Positions 1 through 7,582 of a stretch of 34,186 nucleotides of DNA are shown one piece after another (position 1 is the stretch's first letter; every line of letters starts with the position of its first letter). This DNA is from Bacteroidales bacterium (GTDB taxonomy: Bacteria; Bacteroidota; Bacteroidia; Bacteroidales; Bacteroidaceae). Below the pieces are notes generated by a model that ran no database searches, had not been told where the DNA came from, and worked only from the letters and a program-made list of their open reading frames with translations. The position numbers and the translations under genes are program-made. The DNA is taken from positions 1 through 34,186 of the forward strand of contig JAUNIC010000010.1 in NCBI GenBank assembly GCA_030523615.1. Reading direction: 5' to 3'.

Positions 1-13
1 CGAGCGGAGCGAG

Positions 14-664
14 TTACTTGATGTACTTACGGCCACCCTTGATGAAGAGGCCGGAAGTGGTGCTGTCGGTGCGACGGCCCTGGAGGTCGTAGCGGGGAGC
101 GTTGTCCTGGGTGCTGAGCACGGTGTTGATGCCGTCATAGCCTTCGGGATATACGCCGCAGCTGCTGCGCTGGTCGTAGACGAAGTTGAGCTGATAGGTA
201 GTGCTCTTGCTGCCAGCCTTGATGGTTACGGTAGCGGGCACGCTCTTGTAGCATGCGGGGCCCCAGATGGGGTTGAAGTCGTCGTCGAAACCGCCGAACT
301 CAACGTCGAGGACGAGGTTGGTGCTTGCGCCAGCGGCGAGGTTGCCATTGCGGGTCTCGGAGGGGCCTTCTAGACCTTTGCACTGGGTGCTGATGCCGCA
401 CCACTTGAATTCCTTCCATTCTTCGGCCTCAACGGTAACGGTGAAGGATGCTGCGCTGGTGCCGTTGTTGTAGACCTTGGGGTCGGTCTGTCCGTTTGTG
501 ATCATGATGTAGGGGTCGGTTTCGTCGCCGTAGTTGATTTCTTCAGCGAGTACTTCAACGACCTTTGAGGGGTCGCATACCTGGCCGCCCATGGTGAGTA
601 CGACGTCGGCGCTTGCGCTCATTGCTGCGAAAGCGAGCGCGATGAGGGTGTAGATTTTCTTCAT
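14..664 (-). CDS. Hypothetical secreted protein with C-terminal GRR/GRK tail
   Basis: I do not recognise the family of this 216-residue protein. It begins with a clear signal peptide (MKKIYTLIALAFAAMSASA, likely cleaved before DVV), so it should leave the cytoplasm. The middle is beta-rich, with alternating hydrophobic and Thr/Val residues and four or five cysteines (for example WCGISTQC and ACYKSV) that could pair in an oxidising compartment. The C-terminus reads YDLQGRRTDSTTSGLFIKGG and then RKYIK, a tail common on secreted Prevotella-type proteins. It lies 115 bp downstream of the Omp28-like gene on the same strand, with two hairpins between, so it may be the last gene of the tlpA/DUF6029/Omp28 run. 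A thiol-related envelope role is only a guess from that context. Confidence 0.8.
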   Translation of the reverse strand: MKKIYTLIALAFAAMSASADVVLTMGGQVCDPSKVVEVLAEEINYGDETDPYIMITNGQTDPKVYNNGTSAASFTVTVEAEEWKEFKWCGISTQCKGLEGPSETRNGNLAAGASTNLVLDVEFGGFDDDFNPIWGPACYKSVPATVTIKAGSKSTTYQLNFVYDQRSSCGVYPEGYDGINTVLSTQDNAPRYDLQGRRTDSTTSGLFIKGGRKYIK

Positions 665-666
665 GT

Positions 667-727
667 AGAGCCCCCCTCCATCTCCCCCCGTTAGGGGGAG
701 GGCTCTTGTCTGCCGAGGGGGAGGCAG
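667..727. repeat. Two adjacent G/C-run hairpins
   Basis: The first hairpin (667-706) pairs AGAGCCCCCCTCC with GGAGGGCTCT around a CCCCCC-GTTA-GGGGG core. The second (710-727) pairs CTGCC with GGCAG. The first has the same design as hairpins at 10632-10667 and 26620-26653, so it is a dispersed family. It lies between the Omp28-like gene and the secreted-protein gene, just upstream of the latter's start, and could act on the transcript as a terminator or stability element. Neither transcript direction shows a clear T-run. Confidence 0.7.
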
Positions 728-779
728 TGTTAAGGCGAGCCCACCTTGTCGTTATTATTTTTATTTGTTTATTTCTGAT

Positions 780-1658
780 TTACTTCACCACGGGTACGTC
801 GATGACCTGGAGCACCTCGCCCTTGGCGTCGGTCACGAAGGCTACGACAGCCATTTCCTCGGGATTCACGGCCCACTTGTTCTTGCCGTAGGTGGCGGGG
901 ATGGTGTGCGAGTAGCTGACGGTGGCGCGGTTGGAGTCGATGGTCATGGTGTCGCCGTAGGGATCGCTGAGGGACTCGCGGAGCACGTGGTTGTGGACGT
1001 ACTCTCGGTTGGTGCTGGCGTCAGGCATGAGCTGCTGCCCTACGACACCGCTCTCGGTGAGCCATACGGTGAGTTTCATGTCGGCCGTGAGGGTGTGGCC
1101 TTGGGTTGCTTCGGCGCTGACGTCGATGTGGAGCACGCGCGTCTCGGCGTTGAAGGTGGTGTTGGCAGAGAGGTCAACGAGGAGTTCTTTGCTGAGCTGG
1201 CTGACGATAGCGGCGGTCCAGGAGGTGAAGTCGCAGGTTTTGCCCGCATTGCCGTTGCCGTCGGTGCGGTCCACCATGCCCGAGGGCCAAGCCTGCACGC
1301 CGAAGTGCTTGTTGTAGTCTTCGCCGAGCTCAGTGGCGAGGCCGATGGGAGTATTGATGTTGAGCGACATGGCTCCGCCGTGGATGCCGACAGCCACGAT
1401 GTGTTCGCCCATGGTTGATGTAGCAAGGTTGTGGAGCAGATTGGCAGCGTTGGGGCAGATCACGCATTTTTGTCCGGTGAAGTCCTCGACGAGCACGTTC
1501 TTCTTCATCTCGATGGGTTTGGCGTCCGTCCAGCGGTCGCCCTCATCGATGGTTTCGCAGGCGGTGAAAAGGAGCAAGCACAGACCCACCCCCAGCCCCT
1601 CCCTGAGATGGAGGGGAGCGGTTTGTCTAAGCTTGGAAAGGATATTGTGGAGTTTCAT
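780..1658 (-). CDS. Omp28-like outer-membrane lipoprotein with CxxC
   Basis: This 292-residue protein resembles the Omp28-related family of Bacteroidales. A lipoprotein signal ends at LFTAC, with Cys34 the likely lipidated residue. A thioredoxin-like segment follows (NVLVEDFTGQKCVICPNA), with the CxxC pair at Cys65 and Cys68, and then PSGMVDRT at the position where thioredoxin folds carry a cis-proline. The rest is a beta-rich C-terminal domain. A thiol-linked envelope role is likely, but the substrate is unknown. It follows the DUF6029 gene by 65 bp on the same strand. Oddly, residues about 13-26 (TAPLHLREGLGVGL) are encoded by one arm of a dispersed inverted-repeat element, so part of the signal peptide's hydrophobic stretch comes from the repeat. 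ATG at 1658 is the only sensible start. Confidence 0.82.
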   Translation of the reverse strand: MKLHNILSKLRQTAPLHLREGLGVGLCLLLFTACETIDEGDRWTDAKPIEMKKNVLVEDFTGQKCVICPNAANLLHNLATSTMGEHIVAVGIHGGAMSLNINTPIGLATELGEDYNKHFGVQAWPSGMVDRTDGNGNAGKTCDFTSWTAAIVSQLSKELLVDLSANTTFNAETRVLHIDVSAEATQGHTLTADMKLTVWLTESGVVGQQLMPDASTNREYVHNHVLRESLSDPYGDTMTIDSNRATVSYSHTIPATYGKNKWAVNPEEMAVVAFVTDAKGEVLQVIDVPVVK

Positions 1659-1722
1659 ATGTTCGTTATATTTGTAAGAGTATATACTCCCCTCCTTGCA
1701 GGGAAGGGCTGGGGGTGGGTCT
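1582..1722. repeat. 141-bp element with terminal inverted repeats
   Basis: The arms AGACCCACCCCCAGCCCCTC (from 1582) and the reverse complement ending at 1722 (GGGCTGGGGGTGGGTCT) are inverted copies of about 36 bp, each itself a small hairpin. The element runs from 2 bp before the DUF6029 stop codon into codon 26 of the Omp28-like gene, so the start codon of that gene lies in its centre. A relative with the same arms lies inside hsdR at 27347-27463. Both lengths are multiples of three. Confidence 0.75.
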
Positions 1723-1723
1723 T

Positions 1724-3547
1724 TTACCAGTTAAACGTATAGGTGGCGGTGACGCCCTTCTGGGCGGGGACGTAGCGGCACACACCGCCGGAGCAGTTGT
1801 AGCCGGCGCGCGTTTTGCCGTAACCTACGCGGAGGGTGTGGGCGCCGTGGTTGTAGGTCACAAGACCCTGGAAGTAGTGCACCTTGCTGCCCTTCTCCTC
1901 CCAAGCGCCGGTCTCCTCGTTGCGCACGCCGTTGACGTGGCCGTTGTACTGGTCAGAGAGGGTGAACATGAAGTGGGGAGCGAGGCTGATCTCGACGAGA
2001 CCGAACACCCAGTCGCCCTGATCCTGATTTGTGTTGAGGTACTGCGCCTCGGCACGCACGCTGACCTTGCGGTTGATGTTCCACTTGGCCTCGGCCACAC
2101 CGATGTTGGCCTTGATGAGGCCGCCCTCACCCTCAACGACGGTCTTGTTGTACTGCTGGTTGAGGTATTTGAGGTTCAGCTTGAAGGTCTTCGAAAGCTT
2201 CTTCTCGAAGTCCACGGTCAGTTCCTGATAATACTTCTCGTCGCCCATCTTGAAGAAGTTCGACTCGTAAGCGCCGCCGGTACCCATGAGGGCAGGCTTG
2301 TCGCCCTTGAGGATGGGGTAGTAGTCGGCGTCCTTGCCGGGGATGTAGGGGCTTGCCATATCGGTGCCGCCTGCGCGGACGTGGCTGAAGCTGGCCTTCA
2401 CCGTCGTGCCGTACTTACCGCCGAGGGTAGTCTTCTTCTTGAAGGTATAGGCAGCCTCACCCTGGAAGGCCCATTCGCCGGGCACGTTCTGCGTGGCGTA
2501 GGGGTAGATAGTGGCGAGGCTGTAGGTCTGCTGAGGCGTGAAGGCCGGCAGATGGTTGAGCATGGAGGAGGTGAGGTTCATCGAGCGGCGGCTGCGGAAG
2601 GCCATGTCTTCAGAGCGCTTCACCTGAGCGAGGAACGACATGCCGCGCTTGGAGTACGAACCGGTGAGCATGGCGACGCGGCCGTTGCGGTAGATGTAGC
2701 CGTTGTCGAACGAGGGATCCTGGCTCTTCTGGGCGTATTCACCGAGGAAGTTCCAGTTGCCGCGGCGCAGATTGGCACGCACATCGAAGGCACCCACCTT
2801 CTCGGGGAGGATGAGGTTGTGTGTGAAGGTCTGGGGCACGGAACCGATAAGGATGTTCTCCTCATCGTACACAGGCACCTGCTCCGTGATGGTCTGCGAG
2901 AGCGTCTCGCTGTCCTCAGCCTTGGTCACCCAGCTGGCGCCGAGGGTGAAGGCCGTGTTGTGCTCCATCATGCGGGGGAAATAGTCGTGGAAGTTCACCT
3001 CGGCATCGGCACCGTATACCCATGCGGGGTTCGTCTCCCAATAGCGGCGCTGCTGGCCGGCGAGGGCCTTGACGCGCACACCCTTGATGGCGTCGACCAC
3101 GATGCGGCCGCCGCGCAGACTGTTGTCCACGCCGAGCGAGCGCTCCTCGTAGGTGCGGAGGATGAGGCCTGAGCCAAACTGGTCGTAGAACGTACCGCCG
3201 GTGAGCTCGACGCCCTTGTAGTTACCCTTGACGTAGTAGAACGGCACACCCCAGCCCTTGAAGTCTTTCTCAAAGCCGGGGAGGGGATATTCGGTGAATT
3301 CGAGGCGTGCGCCTGCTTCGATGTATTTGTTGACGGCGCCCACCTGCACGTAGGTGTTGGTGAGGATGGGGTCGTCGGTCTTTTCGGTACCGATGGTTTC
3401 GTCGTCCTGCGGCACGAGGATGTCGCTCTGTACGGAACCTGTGATGCGCCACTTCTTCCACTCGTTGTCCTGATTTTGGCCGAAACTCTGTGCCTGAGCA
3501 CCGAGGGCGAGGAGGGAGATGGGAAGCAGCATTAAGGACTTTTTCAT
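1724..3547 (-). CDS. DUF6029 family outer-membrane beta-barrel protein
   Basis: This 607-residue protein has a signal peptide cleaved after AQA (MKKSLMLLPISLLALGAQAQ) and a long series of amphipathic beta-strands with aromatic girdle residues. It ends in TATYTFNW, a typical outer-membrane barrel terminus. Sequence style and neighbours fit DUF6029, a Bacteroidales family of unknown function that often stands beside TlpA-like and Omp28-like genes. Here the TlpA-like gene is 102 bp upstream and the Omp28-like gene 65 bp downstream, all on the minus strand, which suggests one operon. A CSGGVC pair near the C-terminus might form a disulfide. A transport or surface-binding role is inferred only from the barrel fold. 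Confidence 0.85.
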   Translation of the reverse strand: MKKSLMLLPISLLALGAQAQSFGQNQDNEWKKWRITGSVQSDILVPQDDETIGTEKTDDPILTNTYVQVGAVNKYIEAGARLEFTEYPLPGFEKDFKGWGVPFYYVKGNYKGVELTGGTFYDQFGSGLILRTYEERSLGVDNSLRGGRIVVDAIKGVRVKALAGQQRRYWETNPAWVYGADAEVNFHDYFPRMMEHNTAFTLGASWVTKAEDSETLSQTITEQVPVYDEENILIGSVPQTFTHNLILPEKVGAFDVRANLRRGNWNFLGEYAQKSQDPSFDNGYIYRNGRVAMLTGSYSKRGMSFLAQVKRSEDMAFRSRRSMNLTSSMLNHLPAFTPQQTYSLATIYPYATQNVPGEWAFQGEAAYTFKKKTTLGGKYGTTVKASFSHVRAGGTDMASPYIPGKDADYYPILKGDKPALMGTGGAYESNFFKMGDEKYYQELTVDFEKKLSKTFKLNLKYLNQQYNKTVVEGEGGLIKANIGVAEAKWNINRKVSVRAEAQYLNTNQDQGDWVFGLVEISLAPHFMFTLSDQYNGHVNGVRNEETGAWEEKGSKVHYFQGLVTYNHGAHTLRVGYGKTRAGYNCSGGVCRYVPAQKGVTATYTFNW

Positions 3548-3583
3548 TCTGTCTCGATGATGAAGGTGTGTGGTAGTCAGTAG

Positions 3584-3633
3584 TGAAACCCCAACGGGGC
3601 TACAGTCGATGCGTGTCGTTCCGTTGGGGTTTC
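3584..3633. repeat. Perfect 13-bp stem hairpin between tlpA-like and DUF6029 genes
   Basis: GAAACCCCAACGG (3584-3596) pairs perfectly with CCGTTGGGGTTTC (3621-3633) across a 24-base loop. It lies just after the stop of the TlpA-like gene on the minus strand. No T-run follows, so it may be a processing or stability hairpin, or a dispersed repeat, rather than a strong terminator. Confidence 0.65.
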
Positions 3634-3649
3634 GTATGGATGTAGATGA

Positions 3650-4171
3650 TTATTCAGCAGCTTCTGCAGCGGGAGCCTCTTCGGTCTTGCCTTCGAGGAT
3701 CTTGCGGATGGTCTCGATGACCTCCTGCTCGTCGCCTTCCTTGTAGCCGTTGTGGCTGAGGACGATCTTGCCGTTGCCGTCAAAGACGAAGGTGTGGGGG
3801 ATCATGGGCACACCGAGTGCGCGACGGAAGTCAGAGTTGGGGTCGAGGATGACGTCGTACTCCCAGCCGTGGTTGTCCACGAAGGGCTTCACCTTCTGAG
3901 CGTTCTGGCCTTCGTCGATGCTGACGGCGAAGAGCTTCATGCCGGTTTCTTCCTGCCACTCTTCGTACACTTCTGCGATGTTGCTGAGTTCGCGGTTGCA
4001 GGGCTTGCACCAGCTGGCGAAGAAGGAGATGACGAAGGGCTTGCCGTCGTTGTTAAGGGTTGCGGTATCGATGGTCTTGCCTTCGAGGTTGCGGAGGCTG
4101 ACGGAGGGAATCTGTGCCATTGCGCTGGCAGAGCAGAGGAGCAGCATGGCTGCAGCGAAGAGTTTCTTCAT
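3650..4171 (-). CDS. TlpA/ResA-like periplasmic thioredoxin
   Basis: This 173-residue protein has a signal peptide (MKKLFAAAMLLLCSASAMAQ) and a TlpA-type thioredoxin fold. The active site is FFASWCKPC with Cys55 and Cys58, and the cis-proline segment is GVPMIPHTFVFD. The family reduces disulfides in the periplasm, often for cytochrome c maturation or oxidative repair; the partner here is unknown. The ATG at 4171 was chosen because it gives a perfect signal peptide and lies downstream of a clear promoter (4288-4319), whereas the frame stays open further upstream into charged, repeat-derived sequence. It heads the run leading to the DUF6029 and Omp28-like genes. The C-terminus is a short acidic, alanine-rich tail (TEEAPAAEAAE). 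Confidence 0.9.
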   Translation of the reverse strand: MKKLFAAAMLLLCSASAMAQIPSVSLRNLEGKTIDTATLNNDGKPFVISFFASWCKPCNRELSNIAEVYEEWQEETGMKLFAVSIDEGQNAQKVKPFVDNHGWEYDVILDPNSDFRRALGVPMIPHTFVFDGNGKIVLSHNGYKEGDEQEVIETIRKILEGKTEEAPAAEAAE

Positions 4172-4214
4172 AGTGGTATGTAGTTGTTTTGTTATTGACT
4201 TGGTGGAGTGGGGG

Positions 4215-4263
4215 CTAGGCTTTCTAGCCTTTCTAGGGGATCTAGATTTTCTAGCCTTTCTAG
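4215..4263. repeat. CTAG array with 9-bp period (array A)
   Basis: CTAG occurs at 4215, 4224, 4233, 4242, 4251 and 4260, exactly every 9 bp, with spacers of the CTTT/CCTTT type. The array starts with GGGGCTAG, like arrays at 6807 and 28795. It lies in the 5' untranslated region of the tlpA-like gene, between its promoter and start codon, so it would be transcribed as a series of small palindromes. Confidence 0.85.
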
Positions 4264-4287
4264 TTTGTTGAAGCAATGAATCTTGCG

Positions 4288-4319
4288 CAAAGTTACACAT
4301 TCCCGCGCGTATGTGCAAA
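4288..4319 (-). promoter_or_regulatory. Promoter of the tlpA-like operon
   Basis: Read on the minus strand, TTTG (4316-4319) is followed after 20 bases by TAACTTTG (4288-4295). This matches the Bacteroidetes primary-sigma pattern of a TTTG -33 box and TAnnTTTG -7 box. The start of transcription should lie near 4282, giving a leader of about 110 bases that contains CTAG array A. Confidence 0.7.
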
Positions 4320-4400
4320 TAATATTGGTGGTTTTTGCAGTTCCTGTTGCCATTCACCCCTCGTTTTGCTATCTTACCCCCCAAAAAAATTGTTAAGATA

Positions 4401-4431
4401 TTGATAATTCAAGTTTTTTGCCGTAATTTTG
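4401..4431 (+). promoter_or_regulatory. Promoter of the TonB receptor gene
   Basis: TTG (4401-4403) is followed after 20 bases by TAATTTTG (4424-4431), a good Bacteroidetes -33/-7 pair. The ATG of the receptor starts at 4437, only five bases after the -7 box, so the transcript would begin at or next to the start codon. No Shine-Dalgarno-like sequence is present. Confidence 0.65.
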
Positions 4432-4436
4432 CGCTC

Positions 4437-6803
4437 ATGAACAAGATCATCTTTGCCATCGCCTGGGCCACAACGGCCACCAGCGCTATGGCTGCCCACA
4501 TAACCCTCGCTACAACCGCTGCCGATCTCACCGCCACCATCGCCGTGGCCGACAGCACCGAGACGGGAACCGAACAGACCCTCGGCACCGCCACGGTGCA
4601 GGGCTCGTCGCGTGCCCGCCGCACTTACGACGCAGTCAACACCACCTACATCGGCCAGCAGGAGCTCTTCCGTGCCGCCTGCTGCAACCTCGGCGAAAGC
4701 TTCGTGACGAACCCCTCCGTCGACGTTGCCTACGACGATGCCGCCACGGGTGCTTCGCAGATCAAACTCCTCGGCCTCAGCGGTTTGTACGTGCAGATGC
4801 TCACCGAATCGCAGCCCGCCTTCCGCGGCGCCGCACAGCCCTTTGCCCTTGGCTACGTGCCCGGCACTTGGATGAAGTCCATCAACGTTTCGAAGGGTGC
4901 CGCATCGGTCAAATATGGCTACGAAAGCATCACGGGCCAGATCGACATTGACTACCTCAAACCCGACGCCGAACACAAGGTGAACGTCGACCTCTACGGC
5001 GATTCCCACACGGCTTTCGAGGTCAACGGTGCCGCCAACTTCCACCTTAACGAGCGCCTCTCGACGAACGTCCTCGTCCACGCCCAAAACCAGTGGGGCG
5101 ATCACGACGGCAACCACGACGGATTCATGGATACGCCCATGGTGCGCCAGTTCAACGTGTCGAACCGCTGGAAGTACAAGAGCCCGCGCTACATCATGCA
5201 CGTCGGCCTCCACGCCATCGACGAGCAGCGCCACAGCGGACAGATCGAAGGCGCAACCTCTTCCCTCCTACCTCCTGCCTCTTCCCTCTTTAAGGTGCAC
5301 ATCCCCACGCAGCGCATCGAGGCCTACATGAAGCACGCCTTTATCCTCGACCCCTCGCACGGCACGAACATCGCCTTCATGGCCAATTCCTCGTGGCACC
5401 ATCTCACCGCCGACTACGGCAATCATACCGCCACGCAGAACGAGAATAACTTCGGCCTGCGCCACTACGATGTGGAGCAGCGCAACGTCAACGCGCAGCT
5501 GATGTTTGAGACCAACTTCAATGAGCGTCACGCACTTAGCACGGGTCTCTCGCTCCTCTACGACGGTTACGACGAGGAGTGTTACGAGCAGCTCAACGGC
5601 GTCTCCGCGCTGCACGCTGACCACCCCGTCGTGGTGCGCCACCATCTGCTGCCCGCGGTGGGTTATCCGAGTGACGATTTCCAGCGTTGGGAGAACTCCG
5701 AAACCGTCCCCGGCGCCTACGTTCAGTACACCTACACCCTCGGTCGTAAACTCAGCCTGATGGCGGGTCTGCGCTACGACTACAACAGCGCCTACGAGAG
5801 CGGTTTCCTTACGCCCCGCATGCACCTCCGCTGGAGTCCATCGGAGTACGTCACCCTCCGCGCCGCCACGGGCCTTGGCTACCGCAGCACCCACGTGCTG
5901 GCCGAGAACCATAACCTCCTCGCCTCCGGCCGTCAGTTCGTCATTCTGCCCGATGCCGGCGCCACGCACCTCGCCCTCGAAAAGGCTTGCAACAGCGGTG
6001 TGTCGGCAGCCTTCAGCATTCCCGTCGGCCCGCGTCTCCTGAAGCTCAACGCCGAATACTACTACACCTACTTCCTGCAGCAGACGGTCGTCGACTACGA
6101 GCATACGCCCGGCGCCATCGTCATCCATAATCTCCGCGACGCCAATGCCGACTACGCCGCCGCTGCCCTCGACGCTCCGAAGAGCTATAGCCATGTGTTT
6201 CAGGTTGATGCGCAGTACGAGTTCTTCCCTGGCTTCGATGTCACAGCGGCCTACCGCCACAACCTCGTGCGTTGCACCTACGGCAACATTTCGGCCGGCT
6301 CTACATTCAGTAACGAGTCCGCAATTCCTGTCGCCGAGGGCGGCGGGATAGGCTCTCCCCTCGGCGGTTACGCCCTCCGCGAGAAACTCCTCACGCCGCG
6401 TTTCAAGGCGCTGCTCTCCATCTGTTACCAGACGCCGCTGAAGCTTTGGCAGTTCGACGTCACGCTCGCCGTCAACGGTGGCGGACGCCTGCCCGACGGC
6501 ACCATTGCGCAGTACGGTCTCACCGCCGACGGCCACGGTCCTGCGAGCGTCTACAGCAACTCCACGGGCGACTTCTTCCGTCCCTACGAAACGCTTTCCG
6601 CACAAGTCACCCGCCGCTTCCGCCACGTCGACGTCTACCTCGGCGGCGAGAACCTCACCAACCGTCGCCAGATGTCGCCCATCCTCGGCGCCAGCGGCCC
6701 CTTCGATGCCTACGGCAACATCTCCTCCCGCTTCGAGCCTACCCTCGTCTACGCCCCCGTCAAAGGCTGGATGATCAACGGCGGCCTCCGCTTGAAGTTC
6801 TAG
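4437..6803 (+). CDS. TonB-dependent outer-membrane receptor, probable metal (copper-type) receptor
   Basis: This 788-residue protein has a signal peptide (MNKIIFAIAWATTATSAMAA), a plug domain (roughly residues 55-180) and a long beta-barrel ending in NGGLRLKF. The plug contains AACCNLGESF with vicinal cysteines Cys82 and Cys83. From memory, this motif marks a Bacteroidetes receptor group that tends to stand beside HMA proteins. A secreted HMA-domain gene follows 97 bp downstream, supporting soft-metal import. The N-terminal carboxypeptidase-like domain of SusC proteins is absent. The start at 4437 gives a clean signal peptide; the frame upstream overlaps the promoter. Residues near 273-285 (TSSLLPPASSLF) are encoded by a C/T-rich dispersed repeat. 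The stop codon TAG at 6801-6803 is part of the first CTAG next to array B. Confidence 0.87.
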   Translation: MNKIIFAIAWATTATSAMAAHITLATTAADLTATIAVADSTETGTEQTLGTATVQGSSRARRTYDAVNTTYIGQQELFRAACCNLGESFVTNPSVDVAYDDAATGASQIKLLGLSGLYVQMLTESQPAFRGAAQPFALGYVPGTWMKSINVSKGAASVKYGYESITGQIDIDYLKPDAEHKVNVDLYGDSHTAFEVNGAANFHLNERLSTNVLVHAQNQWGDHDGNHDGFMDTPMVRQFNVSNRWKYKSPRYIMHVGLHAIDEQRHSGQIEGATSSLLPPASSLFKVHIPTQRIEAYMKHAFILDPSHGTNIAFMANSSWHHLTADYGNHTATQNENNFGLRHYDVEQRNVNAQLMFETNFNERHALSTGLSLLYDGYDEECYEQLNGVSALHADHPVVVRHHLLPAVGYPSDDFQRWENSETVPGAYVQYTYTLGRKLSLMAGLRYDYNSAYESGFLTPRMHLRWSPSEYVTLRAATGLGYRSTHVLAENHNLLASGRQFVILPDAGATHLALEKACNSGVSAAFSIPVGPRLLKLNAEYYYTYFLQQTVVDYEHTPGAIVIHNLRDANADYAAAALDAPKSYSHVFQVDAQYEFFPGFDVTAAYRHNLVRCTYGNISAGSTFSNESAIPVAEGGGIGSPLGGYALREKLLTPRFKALLSICYQTPLKLWQFDVTLAVNGGGRLPDGTIAQYGLTADGHGPASVYSNSTGDFFRPYETLSAQVTRRFRHVDVYLGGENLTNRRQMSPILGASGPFDAYGNISSRFEPTLVYAPVKGWMINGGLRLKF
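5256..5290. repeat. C/T-rich repeat inside the TonB receptor gene
   Basis: The stretch holds the direct repeat CCTCTTCCCTC (5257-5267 and 5278-5288) around CTACCTCCTG. It is translated in frame as a Ser/Leu/Pro-rich loop unlike the rest of the barrel, so it looks like a repeat inserted in a surface loop. Confidence 0.55.
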
Positions 6804-6806
6804 GGG

Positions 6807-6864
6807 CTAGACTTTCTAGACTTTCTAGATTTTATATAAGCTCTAGACTTTCTAGCTTTTCTAG
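6807..6864. repeat. CTAG array with 9-bp period (array B)
   Basis: CTAG occurs at 6807, 6816, 6825, 6843, 6852 and 6861. The position expected at 6834 is degenerate (TATATAAG), so the 9-bp phase is kept throughout. GGGGCTAG again marks the left edge. The array fills most of the gap between the TonB receptor and the HMA gene, which are probably co-transcribed, so it would form small hairpins in the mRNA. Confidence 0.85.
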
Positions 6865-6900
6865 ATAACCACTCCGCAATCTCAAAAACTCACAATAATC

Positions 6901-7293
6901 ATGAAACGCATTCTTTTCATTGCCGTGCTCGCCCTCGCCAGCATGAGCGCCATCGCCAAGGACATCCACACCATCGTCCTCACCCCCAACCCCGGCCTTC
7001 GCTGCCATAACTGCGAAGCCAAAGTCACCGAACAACTCCGCTACGTCAAGGGCGTGAAGCGCATCGCCGCCTCCGCTGAGACGCAGACCATCACCGTGAC
7101 CATCGACCTCGACAAGTCTGGCGTGCAGGTGCTCCTCGATAACCTCAAGAAGATCGGTTACGACGCCACCGTGGCCAGCGACACTCCTGCCACCCGTGCC
7201 GACATGCCCGTGCAGCCCAAGCCCAAGGCCCAGAAGATGAAGAAGGGCGCCGCCACCACCTGCACCGAAGGCGGCAGCTGCTGCGAAAAATAA
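6901..7293 (+). CDS. Secreted HMA-domain metallochaperone
   Basis: This 130-residue protein has a signal peptide (MKRILFIAVLALASMSAIA) and one heavy-metal-associated domain whose metal site is LRCHNC, with Cys35 and Cys38. This CxxC pair binds Cu(I) or a similar soft metal in HMA proteins. A basic linker (QPKPKAQKMKKGA) leads to a cysteine-rich tail, CTEGGSCCEK, adding three thiols. Most HMA chaperones are cytosolic; this one should act in the periplasm. It follows the TonB receptor by 97 bp, consistent with receiving metal from the receptor. A terminator-like hairpin follows at 7353-7410. The metal cannot be determined from sequence alone. Confidence 0.85.
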   Translation: MKRILFIAVLALASMSAIAKDIHTIVLTPNPGLRCHNCEAKVTEQLRYVKGVKRIAASAETQTITVTIDLDKSGVQVLLDNLKKIGYDATVASDTPATRADMPVQPKPKAQKMKKGAATTCTEGGSCCEK

Positions 7294-7352
7294 GCAGCTC
7301 CTGCTGCAAATACATTCGCGCGGCGTCAATGAATCGCCGTCGTGCGACAAGT

Positions 7353-7410
7353 GAATACAGTGCCTCTTTGGATGCGTTCAAACCCATCCGAAGGGGCACT
7401 TATTGTATTC
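7353..7410 (+). terminator. Terminator-like hairpin after the HMA gene
   Basis: GAATACAGTGCCTCTTTGGATG pairs imperfectly with the stretch ending TTGTATTC at 7410, giving a stem of about 22 bp around a short loop. It is followed by CCCGCTTTCATTTTT. It probably ends the receptor/HMA transcript and isolates it from the amylase genes. Confidence 0.6.
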
Positions 7411-7445
7411 CCCGCTTTCATTTTTCCTGCTTTTACGTTTTCCGC

Positions 7446-7555
7446 AACCTTTGATTTGAAAAAGCTGGTAGTGCTGATATACAGCGGATTACGTTTCTAA
7501 AACCTTTGATTTATATTTTAGTACGCACGTATATTGTAAAAAAACACTAATTTTG
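7446..7555 (+). promoter_or_regulatory. Amylase upstream region: direct repeat and -7 box
   Basis: AACCTTTGATTT occurs twice (7446-7457 and 7501-7512), 55 bp apart. A -7-type box TAATTTTG lies at 7548-7555, 27 bases before the amylase ATG. No good -33 box stands at the usual spacing, which fits an activator-dependent promoter. The direct repeats are candidate activator sites, but they could equally be parts of tandem promoters. Confidence 0.4.
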
Positions 7556-7582
7556 CAACCGAAAAACATAAAATCGCAAACT

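Noticed and set aside
1715..3172. Long plus-strand open frame opposite the DUF6029 gene
   Set aside because: It has the same mirror effect of codon bias, with a repetitive Val/Leu/Gly/His composition. The minus-strand frame encodes a convincing beta-barrel.
4215..4263. CTAG array as a CRISPR-like array
   Set aside because: The period of 9 bp is far too short, there are no unique spacers, and no cas genes are present.
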